Below are positions 48,330 to 62,625 of a stretch of 64,000 nucleotides of DNA, in pieces. Source of the stretch: Bradysia coprophila (lineage: Eukaryota; Arthropoda; Insecta; Diptera; Sciaridae); the NCBI RefSeq assembly GCF_014529535.1, contig NW_023503423.1, forward strand, positions 5,876,473 to 5,940,472, in the 5' to 3' direction. Below the pieces are notes generated by a model, which was given only the letters and a program-made list of their open reading frames with translations, had not been told where the DNA came from and did not search any database. Made by a program: the position numbers and the translations under genes. Numbering within the stretch: position 1 is the first letter of the stretch; each line of letters begins with the position of its first letter.

Positions 48330-48598
48330 GTGTCAAAATAACTATGATTGAAACACCACTTTTCACTTTAATCCGAATCGCTGAAGTCATTTTAGTTCTG
48401 AACTGATCCAATGCCGAAAGATGCTCAGAATAAAATTTTATTTAGGTAATTGATGAATACGCTTTCTCGTGATTTGCGAATCTCTAAGATCAGGACTTTA
48501 AGAGGGCAACGGAATGAAATAAACTAAATGCAGGGGAAGACTAACCCATTAAAATTAGGTAATCTACTACTTTTACTGGCTGCTACGGTCAGTGTTAA

Positions 48599-48870
48599 AT
48601 AGCCTCAATACAAACAACACACACTCTACGGATAATAGCGGCAGAGTCGAAATTTTGCTTGATTTTTGCAAGTGGTTCCAGGTGGTTCCGGGTGGTTCCC
48701 GTGGTCCAATCGAAAAGTGATGTATGGAAGGTGTCCCTTATTTTTGATAATGAACAAGTCGTCCATACATCTTTTTGTCAAAAAACTTCAAACTTAGCCG
48801 ATATAATTTTGGGTTATTTTGACTCTGCCGCTATTATCCGTAGAGTGTGTGTTGTTCGTATTGAGGCTAT
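48599..48870. mobile_element. 272-bp MITE with 50-bp inverted ends and TTAA duplication
   Basis: Ends ATAGCCTCAATAC.. (48599-48648) and ..GTATTGAGGCTAT (48821-48870) pair over 50 bp with one mismatch. TTAA flanks both sides (48595-48598 and 48871-48874), as for piggyBac-type insertion. The interior holds a GTGGTTCC(A/G)G minirepeat (about 48670-48705). The frame 48659-48874 is an artefact. Confidence 0.88.
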
Positions 48871-48874
48871 TTAA

Positions 48875-50643
48875 TCCTCAGTTGTAACAAATTTTTAAAT
48901 AAAATGTTTGGCAAAGTGTTTCGAATACCAAACAGACTATGATTCAGCTAATCGATATTTTCTGCTCGACATCGTTAGCAGTCACCTTATCAGTTCGATT
49001 AAAAGTAAATATTTTTGTAGATCACATTCGCCACAATAATGAACAACACTTTACGTTAATCGGTCTCATTTTACTTGCATTGCATAATGCACACATGTAA
49101 GTACGTCGGGTACGTACGTATATGTATATTGTGAGGTGTCATGCAATGTATGGTGATAAGAAACGTATAACAGTCAATCTTACAAGAATTCTAATTGAAA
49201 TGTTTAAACATCTCTTTAGTCTTAAACGCTGTGCTTCACTGTTCGGTTTTATTGTACACTTCGGTCTGCGAATGAATTTGTACAGACGAAATTTGAATTC
49301 GGTTGAACGTTTTTTCTTCTTCTTTTTTTGGCATTCTGTTGTTTTCGTTGGAACACTTAAGAAAAATTGAAATTTCATAAAAATAGAGTGTTTAATCGCA
49401 GATTAAAGTGGTTATTACTGTGAGGAACACTAATTTAATGCGGATAACTACAAAGAGCTGAACATAGAGTTATACTAATTGGATTCTGTTTTTACGTTCC
49501 GTATTCCGAATATACTAAAATTCGATTATAATCTAAGTATAAAAAACACCAAACCTTTCCGCAAGGGTCGAATGAGAGGTTAATTAATAACATTAATACG
49601 TCTCTGATGTGAATAATTTTCAGCGAGAAATTGTTGATTGAATTGTGAACAATGGCGAATGTTGGCTTTGAGTTTAGCGAGGAAGTGTATGTCAGTTGAT
49701 TGCATTTCGTATGAGCACTGTGACATATTCACCCGTTGAAAGGATTATTATTAAAATTTTGCCAATTCGGCATATTTAAATACGTTTCTGTGCCATATTA
49801 TGACAACGATAAAGTCGAAAATAGCTGAAAAGTGTTTCGGCAAATATTTGTAAAGTGTAAACAACAAACGAAGAATTTTTTAATTAAAATTAAAAAAAAG
49901 ATTTTGTCGAATAAAAAATGCACTTCAGCTAGTCACTCCCACACTCACAACATGTTTACTATGAGATTAATTTAATTAATTTTTAAAAAAATACAAAACG
50001 TGATAAAGGTTTCTTAAACTACACATAAAATATACGTTTCCTCAAGTACTGATAACGAAAACTTGATAAAAAGACAAGAAACATCTTGTGATTCGCTAAA
50101 TCGTTATCCATTGTGTAGATATAAACGTATGCCTCATCTATAATATCACAATATGCGTAATTTGTAGAAACTACTTGTTTGCGTTCGAATTAATTGAATT
50201 GGAGCGATTCAATTACATATAACGGAACCGTAAAAACATCCAAGTTTGATCGAAAACGAAATTACAATAATGATTGTTTAAACATTCATTTTACTTCGGT
50301 TTATCTTATCTGTTTCGGTTTCGATTGGCAGTTACGTGTTTGCGAAAAATTTATTTTGTTTTACGACTGAATTAGAAAACATACAACGTGGTGGATGATG
50401 TCAATATAATTTTTATTATTACAGAAAGTTTAGTTCTTTATTATCCAATCATCTGTTTCGTAACAATAGTACAGGAAAAACGATGTTCGGGAGATAATAA
50501 ACGGAAGAATTTTGTTTATTTAAAATTTAAAAAAAAAAATGAAAATTCGTGAGTGACAAGCGAATTCAATTATTTAAAATCGAAGACAAGGTCGCTCTAC
50601 CTACTCTCCGCAATAAATCATCAAATTAATACCCATCATCACA
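48875..50643. other. Intron and presumed promoter of the third isoform
   Basis: No supported exon. The several hundred bases before 50644 should hold the 5' UTR and promoter of the alternative first exon. No core promoter element was clearly identified. Confidence 0.45.
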
Positions 50644-50981
50644 ATGTCCTACTTTTCGAAATGGAAACGTAGCGGATCAGCGTCCGTTCAGCCAGTAGTG
50701 CAACGCGGCCGTAGCCAGTCGTTAGGCATTGATGCCTTAGAAAGGTCTGGCATTCGTGCACTCGAACAATATGTAAGTGGTGCTACGTGAAGGTTTCACA
50801 CTTGTTAGTTTTACATAGTCGTCAAGGTCCTGTTCTAATTTTCCATTTTAAAATTATTTTGCGATCGTAATAAATCAAAAAATTGTGCGAATTGGCAACA
50901 AAGAAAATTAAATATTTTTGTTTTCTGCTTTGTTTTTACAGCGAGCTGCTGCCCAACATCAACAACAGTTAGCTGCACAAA
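50644..50981 (+). CDS. Alternative first exon (MSYFSKWKRSGS) and following shared exon
   Basis: The first exon 50644-50772 starts ACA-ATG (MSYFSKWKRSGSASVQPVVQ, RGRSQSLGIDALERSGI) and ends with GTAAGT in phase 0. The next exon 50942-50981 (RAAAQHQQQLAAQ, ending one base into a codon at GTGAGT) can accept either this exon or the one ending at 43948 (..DKRKA), because both end in phase 0. This gives a short isoform lacking all upstream disordered sequence. RGRSQS is a good basophilic-kinase-type site. The following exon was not found before 64000, so the next intron exceeds 13 kb. Identity as AMPK gamma is tentative, as for the exons upstream. Confidence 0.72.
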
Positions 50982-52560
50982 GTGAGTACATTAATGGTTT
51001 ATTTCAATTTGTTTTTATTTACGTCGCGTCGTGTTCATATTAACTTGAAATTAATTAATTTTCATTTCTAGTGGACTTAAATATTTGAGTGTTTCAGTTT
51101 CCAGATTTCTTTTATTGAATATTAATTTTACCACATCAATTGTAACTGTTGAGATATTTGTAGATATCGAGCCGAAGGTGAGGGCTGTCGTCCGCCCAAT
51201 ACAACAAATTGTCAAACATACAATACTTTCTTTCAACTAAGTGACGAAAAGTAAAACTTTCATTGCCCTTATTGAGAAAAACGTTGTCATGCAACTCGGT
51301 GATAAATGGTTTTTAGGAACTCGATGTGTGTTGCCGCACTCGACCTGCGACCAAGAGTGACAAACACACATGAACTTAAAAAAGAATTTATCACTCAGTG
51401 GCATAAATAACTATTAACCTTACAGTAATGACCTTTCTGGCTTTAGGCAGGACAATTATTCTTCAGTCGTATTTTGTTAGTTTTGTTTTCACTACCTGCG
51501 AAATTGAATAATCTACCTTCACAATCGACGAAGAGTTTGGGGATGTATCGTTACTAGTTTTCGTGCTTATGGGTCTACTCTTCGATATCCTTTCAGTACC
51601 GAAATATTTTTTGTACCAGTCGTAAGCTGAGCGACAAACCTAATGATCGAAACTAGTGGGAGTCGTCGAATACCGTATCTCCCAACAATGCTTTGGCCGG
51701 TAAGCCTGTGCGAAAGCTCTACACTCAACTTTCATTTGACTTGAACCGATTCAGTTAACTTTGTGTTTACAAGTGTGGGAATCAGTTCAAATCTGTTTGC
51801 AGTTGAGCTTTGAAGTTTCAAACTGGTACATCAATCGAGAATAGGAAAGCGAAGGCACTTAAGCACTTCGCCATTAAGTTGTTAAGAAAAATTTAAAATA
51901 AAACAAAACTCAGTTAAGTCTGCGGTAATAACATTAAATATTCCGATTACACTCACCGTAAAATCCTTAGCAATATTGCACTAGCATTGTTTAGTCCCAC
52001 ACGTTCCACATATTCCACACGTTAACATAATTCGCTTTGAACTCTTACAAACTCTGCTTACTTTAAACGGGCCTCATCATACGTTTTAAAATTTAGTGGG
52101 TTTCGTTTGTTTCTTTCGTTTTATTTGTTCCACAAAGAAATAGCGCTTGTTTTTACGTGTGAGTGAAAAGACTCTATTTACGCTTCTTTTGTTGACAACA
52201 TGTGGTTCAATGTGGAACAATTAAAGCTTTAACCAAGTAAAACTTATGATGAAGTCCGTTTACTGCTTACACGCGCACGTATATAGAGAAACAACTGGCG
52301 TAATGTCAATTCAAGTAAAACAACCAGAGACATGAATTCTTTTTGTCTATTTTGAGGTGAGTGTAATGAACTAATCGATACAAACTCCTTTATTACGAAA
52401 ATGATTCTTAAGCCATAAGAGTTGTGCAATTAAATTATTAATTAAAAGCTGACATGGGAGTCAAGGTGAAATATAATGTTCTTCACCTTGTAATTTCTCG
52501 ATGTACTACCATATTCAAATGACGTGAGACGTGATTGTGGTGCGCTTTGAGTTCTTATTA
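50982..52560. other. Start of the last intron, nothing recognised
   Basis: No exon with matching phase was found. The acceptor-like TTTCTAG near 51070 would lead to a stop within a few codons. Confidence 0.45.
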
Positions 52561-52868
52561 AGGGTATTCACAGTTGCGAATTATACTCGAGTATATCCAA
52601 TATATCGAGTATATTCAGTATAAATCGTAAAATGACAACTTTCAACTGAAAAATTAAATTAAATTTTGATTAAAATCGGACGATTGGATGATAATCTGTA
52701 AACCTGTTTCCAAAGTCTTATAGTTTTGCAGATCAAAAAACTAATTACTTTACCGGAGTTATGACATCACTACACAATGACATTTTGTTTGACTACAATC
52801 AGAATAAACTCAATATACTCAACGTACACAAATATATTCGAGTATTACTTGGCAACTGTGAATACCCC
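52561..52868. mobile_element. 308-bp MITE with TA duplication
   Basis: The inverted ends AGGGTATTCACAGTTGC (52561) and GCAACTGTGAATACCCC (ending 52868) extend inward, with mismatches, into the ATACTCGAGTATAT / ATATATTCGAGTAT segments. TA lies on both sides (52559-52560, 52869-52870), compatible with Tc1/mariner-type insertion. It is non-coding. Confidence 0.8.
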
Positions 52869-55800
52869 TATTGAATTCTAATGGAAATACGATCAGATTA
52901 GTTGGAAGTTGAAATTCAAAAGTAGTTAAATGGTCGTTACACGGTGAAACAGAGAAACAGATAACTATGTTATTACCAGTTCGCCGAATGAAGGTTGGAT
53001 GTTCCAATTTTTGTGGATTTTTTTTTTATGTGGGACAACAAAATAATCCACCAGGATCCTTTCAATAGTCCCACAACTGTGTCGTTTCTGATATTAAAAC
53101 ATTTCTACCATTAATAGGTATGTCACCCTTCCTTTCTGATCGACGCACCAATTCTTTCGATATGGTAAATGTTATCAATCCTTTGAACCATAAATATTCT
53201 TACTATAAAAACGTAAAAAAAAATTCCAATCAAAATAGTGCGACTGTTCTATAAAAAGAAAAGAGATATCTTTTACTCTCATCCCATGAAGAGAATAGCG
53301 CAAAATGATTTCATTCAACTTGCTCTCATTCAAACTCAAATACTATGAACCGGTCTCTATATACAAGAAGTTTATACTCATTTCACACGCGTATACAATG
53401 CGTTTTGTTTGGTCTTCGTAAACATTATGTGTTCAATGTTTTAACAACGTTGCTCGAATCAAGTCGCATGAATTAAAAATTCGTTTTTCATTAAAAAAAA
53501 CAGAGTGTGGCAAATACTTACACTTTTTTGTAATGAAAGTGAACGACTTGATGCAAAAGAATGTGAATGAAGTATAAGCAAAAAAATAGTGAACTCAGAA
53601 GTGTTTGGTGTGCAGTTTTCGTGTTTTAAAATTTCGCAATCTATATTTTGCTTTAAAAATTGTGTTCAGTCTATTGCCATATAATATACAATAATAAACG
53701 TAACCTAACGAGCCTCCATATCACTATATATTATTATAGATGGATAAGTGTGTGTAATTGCGATTCCTTTCCGTTCCGGTCAATGTGGTTTAATATTTGT
53801 AAGTTTTTGTTTACTATCAAACGAATAAACAATTCGAATATTTAATTATTTAAATTTAAAAAAAACGAACGATTTGCAGTGTAAACAGTAAATTGATAAA
53901 TGTTGGAATGAGTCACCCATTATCAGAACAATATTATAATTTCAATGTGGAGAGGATGTTTTGTTTATTTTCGTAATTAATTATTTCGCTGGCATTCATC
54001 TAATCATAAAAACGCTACCTAAAGAACAAAATGTGGAACACATCAATCGACTCATTCATTTCCATGCAAACAAAGTGATTTGAATAAATTACGGAAATCT
54101 TCTTGATTGACCATAATTATTCTGTGTGACCACACATTAACATCTGATCAAAACGTATAGAATCACATTGGGAATAATATGCTAAAAGGTTGCTGGTTGT
54201 AAATATACCTACACACGGATTCTGCTAATATGCATTTTAATAGTGAAACGATTACGTAAATTTTCGGGCCACAATATTCAACTCATTCTGCGCATTTCCT
54301 TTTCGGTTATATAACACACATCATTTTGAATACACCGGCATTGCCCGCGTTCGTTTTCTTTACACTCGTATTTCATATTTACCAAAAAAATAACAAAATA
54401 GGGAATATGAGTGTGTGGACATGATTCAAAGAAAATGTGTTCACCGTTCGATGTATTTGAGTATATTCACAGGGTGTCCGTCTGGAATATTTCAAGGTCA
54501 ATTTTGTAATTAATACATTTTTAATCCTATATTCAACGAGGGTAAAGTGTATCATGTTTTCAGTACAAGTAAATAGCGAAATCATTTAGATAAACGAATT
54601 CCTTAAGTTGTTTATGGAGGTACTGTTTACCCATTCTTATCTCGAATGAAGGTTGATATGGGTGTAAAGAGGTTTCGCTTACTGATTGGGAACATGTTCC
54701 TTTACCGGCTAATTAAAATGGAAAGCGATTCCAACCATTCATATTTATTGGTCAATTTATCCGACAATACTCGATTCGGTCGAACATTTCTTCAAATTGT
54801 GATAGCATAGACCTTATTTCTAATTATTTAACTAGACTTTTTTCTACACACGATCCATTACAGCTTTTCACCTTGTTGGATTTGTCCAAATGTCGCTCTT
54901 GTTCCTGTGCGACAAGCTCATAATTTCCACTTACAATTAAAATCATTCGCTGCCACTAAAATACAGAAAAACATTACTGACCTAGGTGTAGACTTCCATT
55001 AGTGTTTGTTCGTACATCACGTAGCTGTATTTTATTCTATGTAGTCTGCGTCCCGATCATCAAAACAAAATACTATGCGCATACAGTCACGTAGGGTCGT
55101 TTTTACAATGTAAAAATATATATTCTCTTAGTTCGGTGAGTGGAAATGTGTGCTGTTTTTGCTCTCCAATTTATCGAATTTTGTTTTTCTTCTCACTGAA
55201 CTTACTCTCTGAAATTTACATGAACGAAGAAAAACTGTAAACAAACTTATGCAAACATAATGTGTCGCTGTTGTATTGGTTTTACATTATCGCTGATCCA
55301 TGTGGCGTAAATATTTTCGAAACTTCTTGCCGAAGTTGAAGGTATAAAAGGTAAAAACAAAAAGTTTTTTTTGTTTATTTGTGGTTTTTGTTAAAGTTAC
55401 CTAAAAGTCTTAACGGTAGCACTGTATAATCTGATAAACCACTTTTCTCATTAGTTTAATCCACCCACGACGTCTGATATATAGTTTCGTTATTTCTGTT
55501 GACCTTTGTCTCGGCTATAATAAATCAATCTAACGGATTCGTTCGAGGTCGAAAGCTGTTCTGATCTGGATGGAATTTTCCACCGAAATTGTATTAGTCA
55601 TCTTAATCAACGATACAATCAATTCGTATGCTATATATATTCAGATGTTTTCTTGTTGTTACTGTGACAAAAATACATTTCATCCTTCTGGTCGTCATGA
55701 TATCATGTGAACGTAACAGACAAAATTATTATTTACATTGATGTGCGCCGCATTTCGACTGGAAAACTTGCCTTGATAGAGAAATTAAGGACCAACGTGT

Positions 55801-57769
55801 TCCAATGTATTGTTCAACGAGCTATGAAGTTGTAAACACAATATTCCTATTCGTAGCGTAGTTGTTACCGAAAATCCAATTTGGTTATTTCATCCAATCC
55901 AGAAGGAGTGTCAGCACTTTTTCACATTAAGATTAACATTGATTGTAATATACCCCAAACCCAATTAACATAACGATCACTTCACACGAATTATTATTAA
56001 GCAAGCTTATAACTATGACCTATACGACTATGATTCTTGTTGGTGTGTATTTTTACAGTTTTTATAGCTTTTGTCACGAGTTTCTTGAGTGAGGTAGGTC
56101 TTGGCGCTAAACAAAAGATTTTCTCACCTATATTCTGTTGTATCTGAACCAATACCGCTATTGAGTGAATATAGAGAGCCAAATGATTCAGAGATTAATC
56201 GATATGGATCCCTTAATGTTATTTCCACTTCATATCAAGTACCATTGTTTGAACGTTGTGTGTAATTGAATCCGTTGTTCTGTAATATTATCTTATCTGT
56301 TATGTTACACCAATCGATTAATAGCTTAAAATAGAACTGGAATGACAATAATAGGAGTTGTATTACGAGTTTCCCGATTGATTTTTTATTTTTTTTTGCT
56401 TATTTCATTGTTTGCAACCGATGTTCAATTGACCAACTGTCTATCAGTTTTCTTGTGGCGATTCGTTTAAATAGAAATTGAATAACTAATGGAGTGTGGA
56501 ATGCTTAAAGTAAATAATAATTTCTGATTAATTCCATTCCGAGAGGTCGAATAATTTTTCTAAAAAAAAAACAATATTTTTATTAACAACAACTCAACGT
56601 CCATGCTAAATATTTATGAGCAACGCTTTGTAGGTAATGCGTTCAATATTTAATGAAAAAATAAAAACTGTAACGAATTGAATACTGTAAGCAGCGTGGT
56701 GACTAACAGTAACACTGTGAGATTTATATTAACAGTGTAATTAGCATTCGATTAAACTATAAGTGTAGTGTAGTCTTCACTTCAACTCTTGCATCATTCG
56801 AATTTTTGTTTATTTATCAATAATTTCAGTAGCCAAATATCCGAAACCAAAACAAAATGTAAACAAAAATATTGAAAGAATTTCGTTTCAACAGAATTTT
56901 TTGGTGCTCAACACTACCGCAATAATTGCTAACCAAAATTTTATTTGTTGTCAAACTATATGTACTCTAAGCAACTTATTAAATACGTAAAATTGAGTTC
57001 GTCAACACGATTAAAATTCTTAACGATAAATTGTCTTTAGATTGAATGTTACAAAACGTTTTACGACTTTCGACACTTAGATGCCAGATGAATATTTTAG
57101 AATGATTTTGCTTCCACGGCAGTTTTCCATTCCAACTTCTCCGTCGAAATATGAAAAAATATCACTCGGTCTATCCTACCACAATTATTGATTTTATTTG
57201 CTGTATTCAATTATTGATTTACGGATTGTGCATATATTTACCCGGCCATAAAAACTTAATTCTGCCGAGTGGCGACTATTCTTAGAGTACATCGATTTTA
57301 TAATGCAAGTCTCTGTGAACGTAATTAACATTTTATAAAGATCTTAATGACATGGAGTACCTAAGTTCCCCAAGGCTATTTTATGTATTTCTGGGTAGCT
57401 GCAAAACTGCCAAAAAACGGATCTTAAACGATTTTTTTTATCGAGCATGTCTACCTGGTATAATAAGCTCAAAACATTTCGGCACGAATGATAGGGCATG
57501 GATGACTATAGGTTCATAAGAAAACTAAGATCGAATGCTCTCAGGGCTTCCGTGTAGCATCAATTTGGTGCGTTGATGTTTCCGTTCTCGATTCATTTAG
57601 TACTGAAGTATAGCTCGTTCCAGGCTCGATAAAAAAGGTCTAAGACCAGTTCTAACCAAGTGATGCAAATACATGTATTTATTTAAAGCGAAAAAAAGAC
57701 TGCATACGGCGCAGTCAGTAAAAAACGATCTTTTCAATCAACAAATATTACAATAAATAAAAATTCTCT
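52869..57769. other. Intron, no gene recognised
   Basis: Highly AT-rich. No exon, RNA gene or strong repeat is supported. An acceptor-like TTTCAG at 56829 precedes an 11-codon open stretch ending at GT, but it has no further support. Confidence 0.45.
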
Positions 57770-57957
57770 GCTCCATCACTTCCTAAAGCTCCAAGAATAC
57801 ATGCCGCGTTGCCTCTTTGTATAGCAATAGAAACTTTCTAAGATAATCTTTGCAATGTGGCTCCCTTGATGCTCTCTTCTTTAATGATTCCAACTTGTCA
57901 ATGAATTTCTTTGTTTCTGGTTCCATGCAACCTAATGATTCAAAGGCAAGGGGGTTC
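57770..57957 (-). pseudogene. Second relic of the reverse-transcriptase-type polyprotein C-terminus
   Basis: Read on minus: NPLAFESLGCMEPETKKF, ...KDYLRK, then after a frameshift SIAIQRGNAACILGALGS. The IQRGNAA motif is the characteristic near-C-terminal motif I recall from the same family as the 6.7-7.7 kb relic. That relic stops at the preceding FAVETMGPW motif, so the two are overlapping remnants of different copies. It is frameshifted and short, clearly non-functional. Confidence 0.6.
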
Positions 57958-60900
57958 TAACAGTCTACACCGATTCAGGCATTATAAAAACGACTTCAGG
58001 AAAGTCGTTCCGATTTTGATAGGTTATCGAATTCATCAAAACCAATGACATGCACGCACAGCTGGATTTATGCAGCTCTCTGTCCAAAATGTTTATTTTG
58101 ATGGTTTGGATGTCGAAGTACGTGGCACATAGAATCGTCAAAATAAACATTTCGAACAGAGGTGCAATATGCGTACGCTATTTTATTTGCGGAGAACAGG
58201 TATATCGAGATAAACCGATTTGTTTATTGAGAGATAAATGCGAGATTACCGTCGCCAGCCAAATAAACATATTATTTCATTCAATTGAATGTCTCTAACA
58301 CTTCTGTTAATTCATTTCGATCACAATTCAACGGATTATTATTCTGTATTTATTGTCCTTCCACTTAATTGAACATAGACCCACGCAACATCGGTACAAC
58401 ATTAACCCATCAATCCACTTAAAATGATAAAAAAAGAGAATTTATTGTCAATGGATTGCAGAAAATATGAGCGAAGTTTATTTTTATTTCATATTTAATT
58501 GCCTTGTGGTTCGGCCGAAATTTACGAGAAATTAATTTCCTTACATCACCATGTCCGACAGATAAATGACTGATGATCCACCCTGCTGGGTAAATAGAAA
58601 TTCCATTAATTTTCAATATCCGTCAAGGAGATTATTGTGTATTCACAACCAAAAGTGGTATTTATGATGGCAGAAGTTTGAAGTGGCATAATAAACATCA
58701 ACAAACTGAAGCTATAAGTGTAAATATGACCAATAAATATTAATTCGCGTGAGGATTATATGAGTTGGAGAAATGTCGATCCAATCAAAATATTTTCAAG
58801 TAGTCAATGCAAGGGTTGAGGGCACGATGGATGATTCATGGATGTTCGTTGTCAATTAGCGACTCCCTTTTAATTTAAATTCAAATTGACGTTTTCCTAT
58901 TATTAATTGCAATTTTGATGCAATCTAGTCGTATGATTTGGCTTTATGTGTAATGCAAATAATAAAAACTGTTTTATTACCTGTCCCATGCGAAAATTGA
59001 CCATTACGTAGCAGTTTAATCTCTGAGAAAATGGTCCATTACATTCAGAATATTTTCGATTCTTTTTATTTGAATTCCTTTGTGATAGTCAACATTTGCA
59101 TGGGCACACAATAAATCAGAATATATTGGATGCTGGTACGTGATTAATTCATACAGAAACAACTTTTTCATACTTGCAAACCACACGAGTGAGCAACTTC
59201 CTTTCCTGTTTTCCGACAAGAGAGTAGAGTTTGTGTATCCAAGCTGAGAGCGAAGGCAGTCACCGAAGATTGTTGTTCATAAAATACACCGATGAGTTTG
59301 CTGTTGTAATTGTAACTGTAATTGTTACCTCATGTAATGAACTAGGCCAGGGAATTAAGATATTCTCTTGTGATGTGGTTCTTTATCTTGCCATTCTGTT
59401 TGCACAAAAATGGAACACTTGAAAACAACAGTATAACTCGTTCGGATACTATAAACTCAATATTATTCCTTGAAAATGTTGTCACAACAATAATAAACTG
59501 TAGTAAAATCAACATTATTTCGACATACTTATACGAACAATGTTACGCGGAATGTGTTTTCAGTTTTCTCGTCCGAAAATTCAAATTTCAAATTAATTTT
59601 ATATTTTAGTATTGGCTGCCGTCCAACTAACTAAGTAGCTTTTAAATAGTGTACCAACACAACAACCACATTAATTTCTTTTATGTTTCCGTTAAACTGC
59701 TGAGCTGGGAAACTTTTTATTGAAATTATAAAGCTTTGTTGGGAGATATAGCGGATAGTGTAGTTGATAGTACCTTTGATAAAATAGTTAAAAACAAACA
59801 TGTTCAATGGCTAAGACATCTCGTTCTCCCTGTGACTACGACTCCACTCCACTCCACGTATTTAAAACGAAAGGTGCAGGTATTCTCTGCGCATTCAATT
59901 ACGAAATGGACTTTATGGCTCCCGGCTTTCATACAAACCTTGCTTCTACGCTTTGATTCAATTCTTTTATGCTTGAGAATTTATTTCTATTCAATGTTTT
60001 ACACAAAACATTTTTCTCAGATATTCCTCCGTTTATCCAGCAAAAGATATTTTCTTTCATGTCATAAAGTTCGTGACAGTTTCATGTCAAAATAAGTCTA
60101 AGTGCGTTGTTGTTATTATGTTATTATTGTTAATGAAATCGTATATTCTCTCCGTTAATATAAATTTAACCTTCCAATAATGATAACAACCGTAACCGTT
60201 CAGATATATATTAAATTCGTTAATGTATGGCATGCAAAAACGTCTAACTGAATTTATGTGATTATAGTCGGGCGTTATGTGGATCATAATTAAAGAGGCC
60301 ATTAAAGTTGTTTGATTTATCTCTGATGTAATAATGTGTGAATATCGACAATGTGGATTCTGTTTTATAGTTGGATGTGGTTAGTCTCGCATGAACATGT
60401 TTCGTCTGAAACATACTGTAAATATTGCTTTCTTCTTCTTTATATATTGTCGTAAAATGTTTTCTGAGTGTATGAATAACGAAGTGTTTTTCAGGCACGT
60501 TTTGGCTGTTATACAATATGCCCAGCCTCGGAGTAATTTATCAAATTCAATTTTAGCCAGACGGGTGGTAACTGTTTTCCATCACTTACTGTTGTTAGGC
60601 ATTGAATGAACTACACAAAGGTTTATTCAGAGAAATTTTCGGGCCAGACCACAAAGTATTTTTTTAAACGTCCTTGTGGTTTTGTTCAAATTTCAAATTG
60701 TTTACAAACGATAAAGTGGACGAAGTAAAAGTTTGAACTTTTCATAATTGGCGCGATGCTTTCAGTAGATGATGGTAATATAATAGAATTATACGTTTAG
60801 AATCCAAGCATGAACTTGAGGGTGACAAAAGTGTGTATTGATTTTATGAATGTACGATACGTTCGAGACAGTATTCCCTCTGAATAACTCTGGTTTGTCG

Positions 60901-62196
60901 TGATTAATCTTTGGTAAATCATCGGCTAAACATTGATTAATTAAGTTAATAAGAAAAGAGTGTGTACCCAAACGCATACTTCGAGATTTCAAGCTAAGAG
61001 ATTTTACTTTTCATTAAACCTGAACAGACTTCAATCAATTTTCGTCTGTGTACAAACCTTATCTTATATCAAAGATAATAGCGTTCCCTAAGTCTCATGT
61101 TACCACAGATTCTACGAAATCATTTCCTTCTTTCGTTGCAATTTCATTTTAACGAACTGAAAAATTTCTTTCGACTTTTTCACTTTGAATAATCATCTTG
61201 AACCTGACGTCGACAGCAATCATCAATATTACCTTTCCTACACCCATTAACATACACGAAAAAGATGTCCTTCTCCTCAGCTGTTTGTCTCGTATCTCGT
61301 ATCATTCAAACCTTTCAGATTTTATCATTTCCAACTTTTAATTACATTCGTGTGCTCTTATCGCTTTTTAATTTCACACAACCTAAAAACTCGTTTATTT
61401 CATTGTAAATTGTGATTGTAGCTTTGTTGCCAGTTCGCCAGGAAGTTGTTTTACGTTGTTGACGAAGTTAAATTAAAAAGTGTTGTTAATTGATTCTTTG
61501 GGAACAGAGCGACATTTTCGGTTCACGTAAAATTGGATTGTCGTTCATTTCATTTGAATGTGTCGCTAAGCGAATAGAATTAAATTTTGCTTTTAATTTT
61601 ACATTTTCTCCACTTTCCTAAGTTATTCAATTAAGATGTAACGATGGCTACCCCTTTCCCAGGCTAACAAACTCAAGCTAATTCTCCACATTCAAATGGC
61701 AAATATTGCTCGACTAATGAAATTCGAACCACTTGTTACTTCTATGAACCACAAAAATCACTCAATTGCCATGTGGTAGGTGTCATGTGTTCTGTATGCA
61801 TTTCGGTCGTGTCTCAAAGTGTGGGCTGGTGGGACCATTAACGACTGCGTATTATAATTAACTAAATTTATACAGAAAACCATTGTCATTCGCGGTATAA
61901 ATTTACACAAAACAATAAAAACTGCTGAAATCGATATATAACCATTTACGGATTCTCATGAACTGTAGTACGTTGAGCCACTATGTATGAGAAATCTATG
62001 ACGGCAAATTTGTTTATTTATTTAACTAATTAAATTGAATTTAAATTTTAAAAGCTTTGTGATAAGTGTGAAACGTATGCAGTTTGCGATTCATATTCAT
62101 ATCAAAACCTATCAAACACGAACACAATACTAAACAACACACTCACACCCTTTCCTTTCGGGCATTTTTCAAACAGTTGCAAAATAGTTATTTATC
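57958..62196. other. Intron, no gene recognised
   Basis: AT-rich sequence with only short unsupported frames (for example 58050-58298, 59736-60095). No repeats or RNA genes were recognised. Confidence 0.45.
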
Positions 62197-62312
62197 TACC
62201 AAGGTAGGTATGAAGGTATTTTTTCGCACTAGATGTCGATTGTCGATCCGAGGCGAAGCCGAGGTCGACAAGACGTCGTGTGCAAAAAAATACCGGCATA
62301 CCTACCGTGGTA
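62197..62312. repeat. 116-bp hairpin element
   Basis: Arms 62197-62228 and 62281-62312 (TACC..GGTAGGTATG..GGTATTTTTT and complement) pair with four mismatches. The loop region contains CGAGGCGAAGCCGAGG, locally GC-rich. It is probably a short foldback transposon. Confidence 0.75.
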
Positions 62313-62534
62313 GAGACAACGTTTTTCGCAATTTCGGGCCAAAATCACCTTTCCAATGCAAAATATTACCAAAATTTCTACCAAACATTCACATGTAAAC
62401 ATGAATTCATTTGAACGATCAAGCAACCTGCACTATATACACATTGCAATGTGATGTGTGGAGACGCGCTAAATAAAATCAAGTAGTCAATGCTTAGTAT
62501 GTACGCTTCAACAATACGTTCTGTATAATTGTGT

Positions 62535-62625
62535 GACTCTGTAGCCGAATGGCTATGGTCGTTGCTTGGTGTTTGGAAGAATTTTGGTGTTGGATGTTCA
62601 AATCCTGGTCTGTGCAAAGTTTTTA
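62535..62625 (+). repeat. tRNA-like / possible tRNA-derived SINE head
   Basis: TAGCCGAATGG (near 62542) resembles a polymerase III A box and GTTCAAATCC (near 62599) a B box, at tRNA-like spacing, followed by an A/T-rich tail. The acceptor and T stems do not pair, so this is not a working tRNA gene. It is a candidate tRNA relic or SINE head. Confidence 0.3.

Noticed and set aside
56830..56860. Possible microexon after TTTCAG in the last intron
   Set aside because: The phase fits, but 11 codons with a weak GTAAAC donor can arise by chance and no homology supports it.
62535..62625. Intact tRNA gene
   Set aside because: A and B boxes are suggestive, but the acceptor and T stems do not pair; kept only as a low-confidence tRNA-like repeat.
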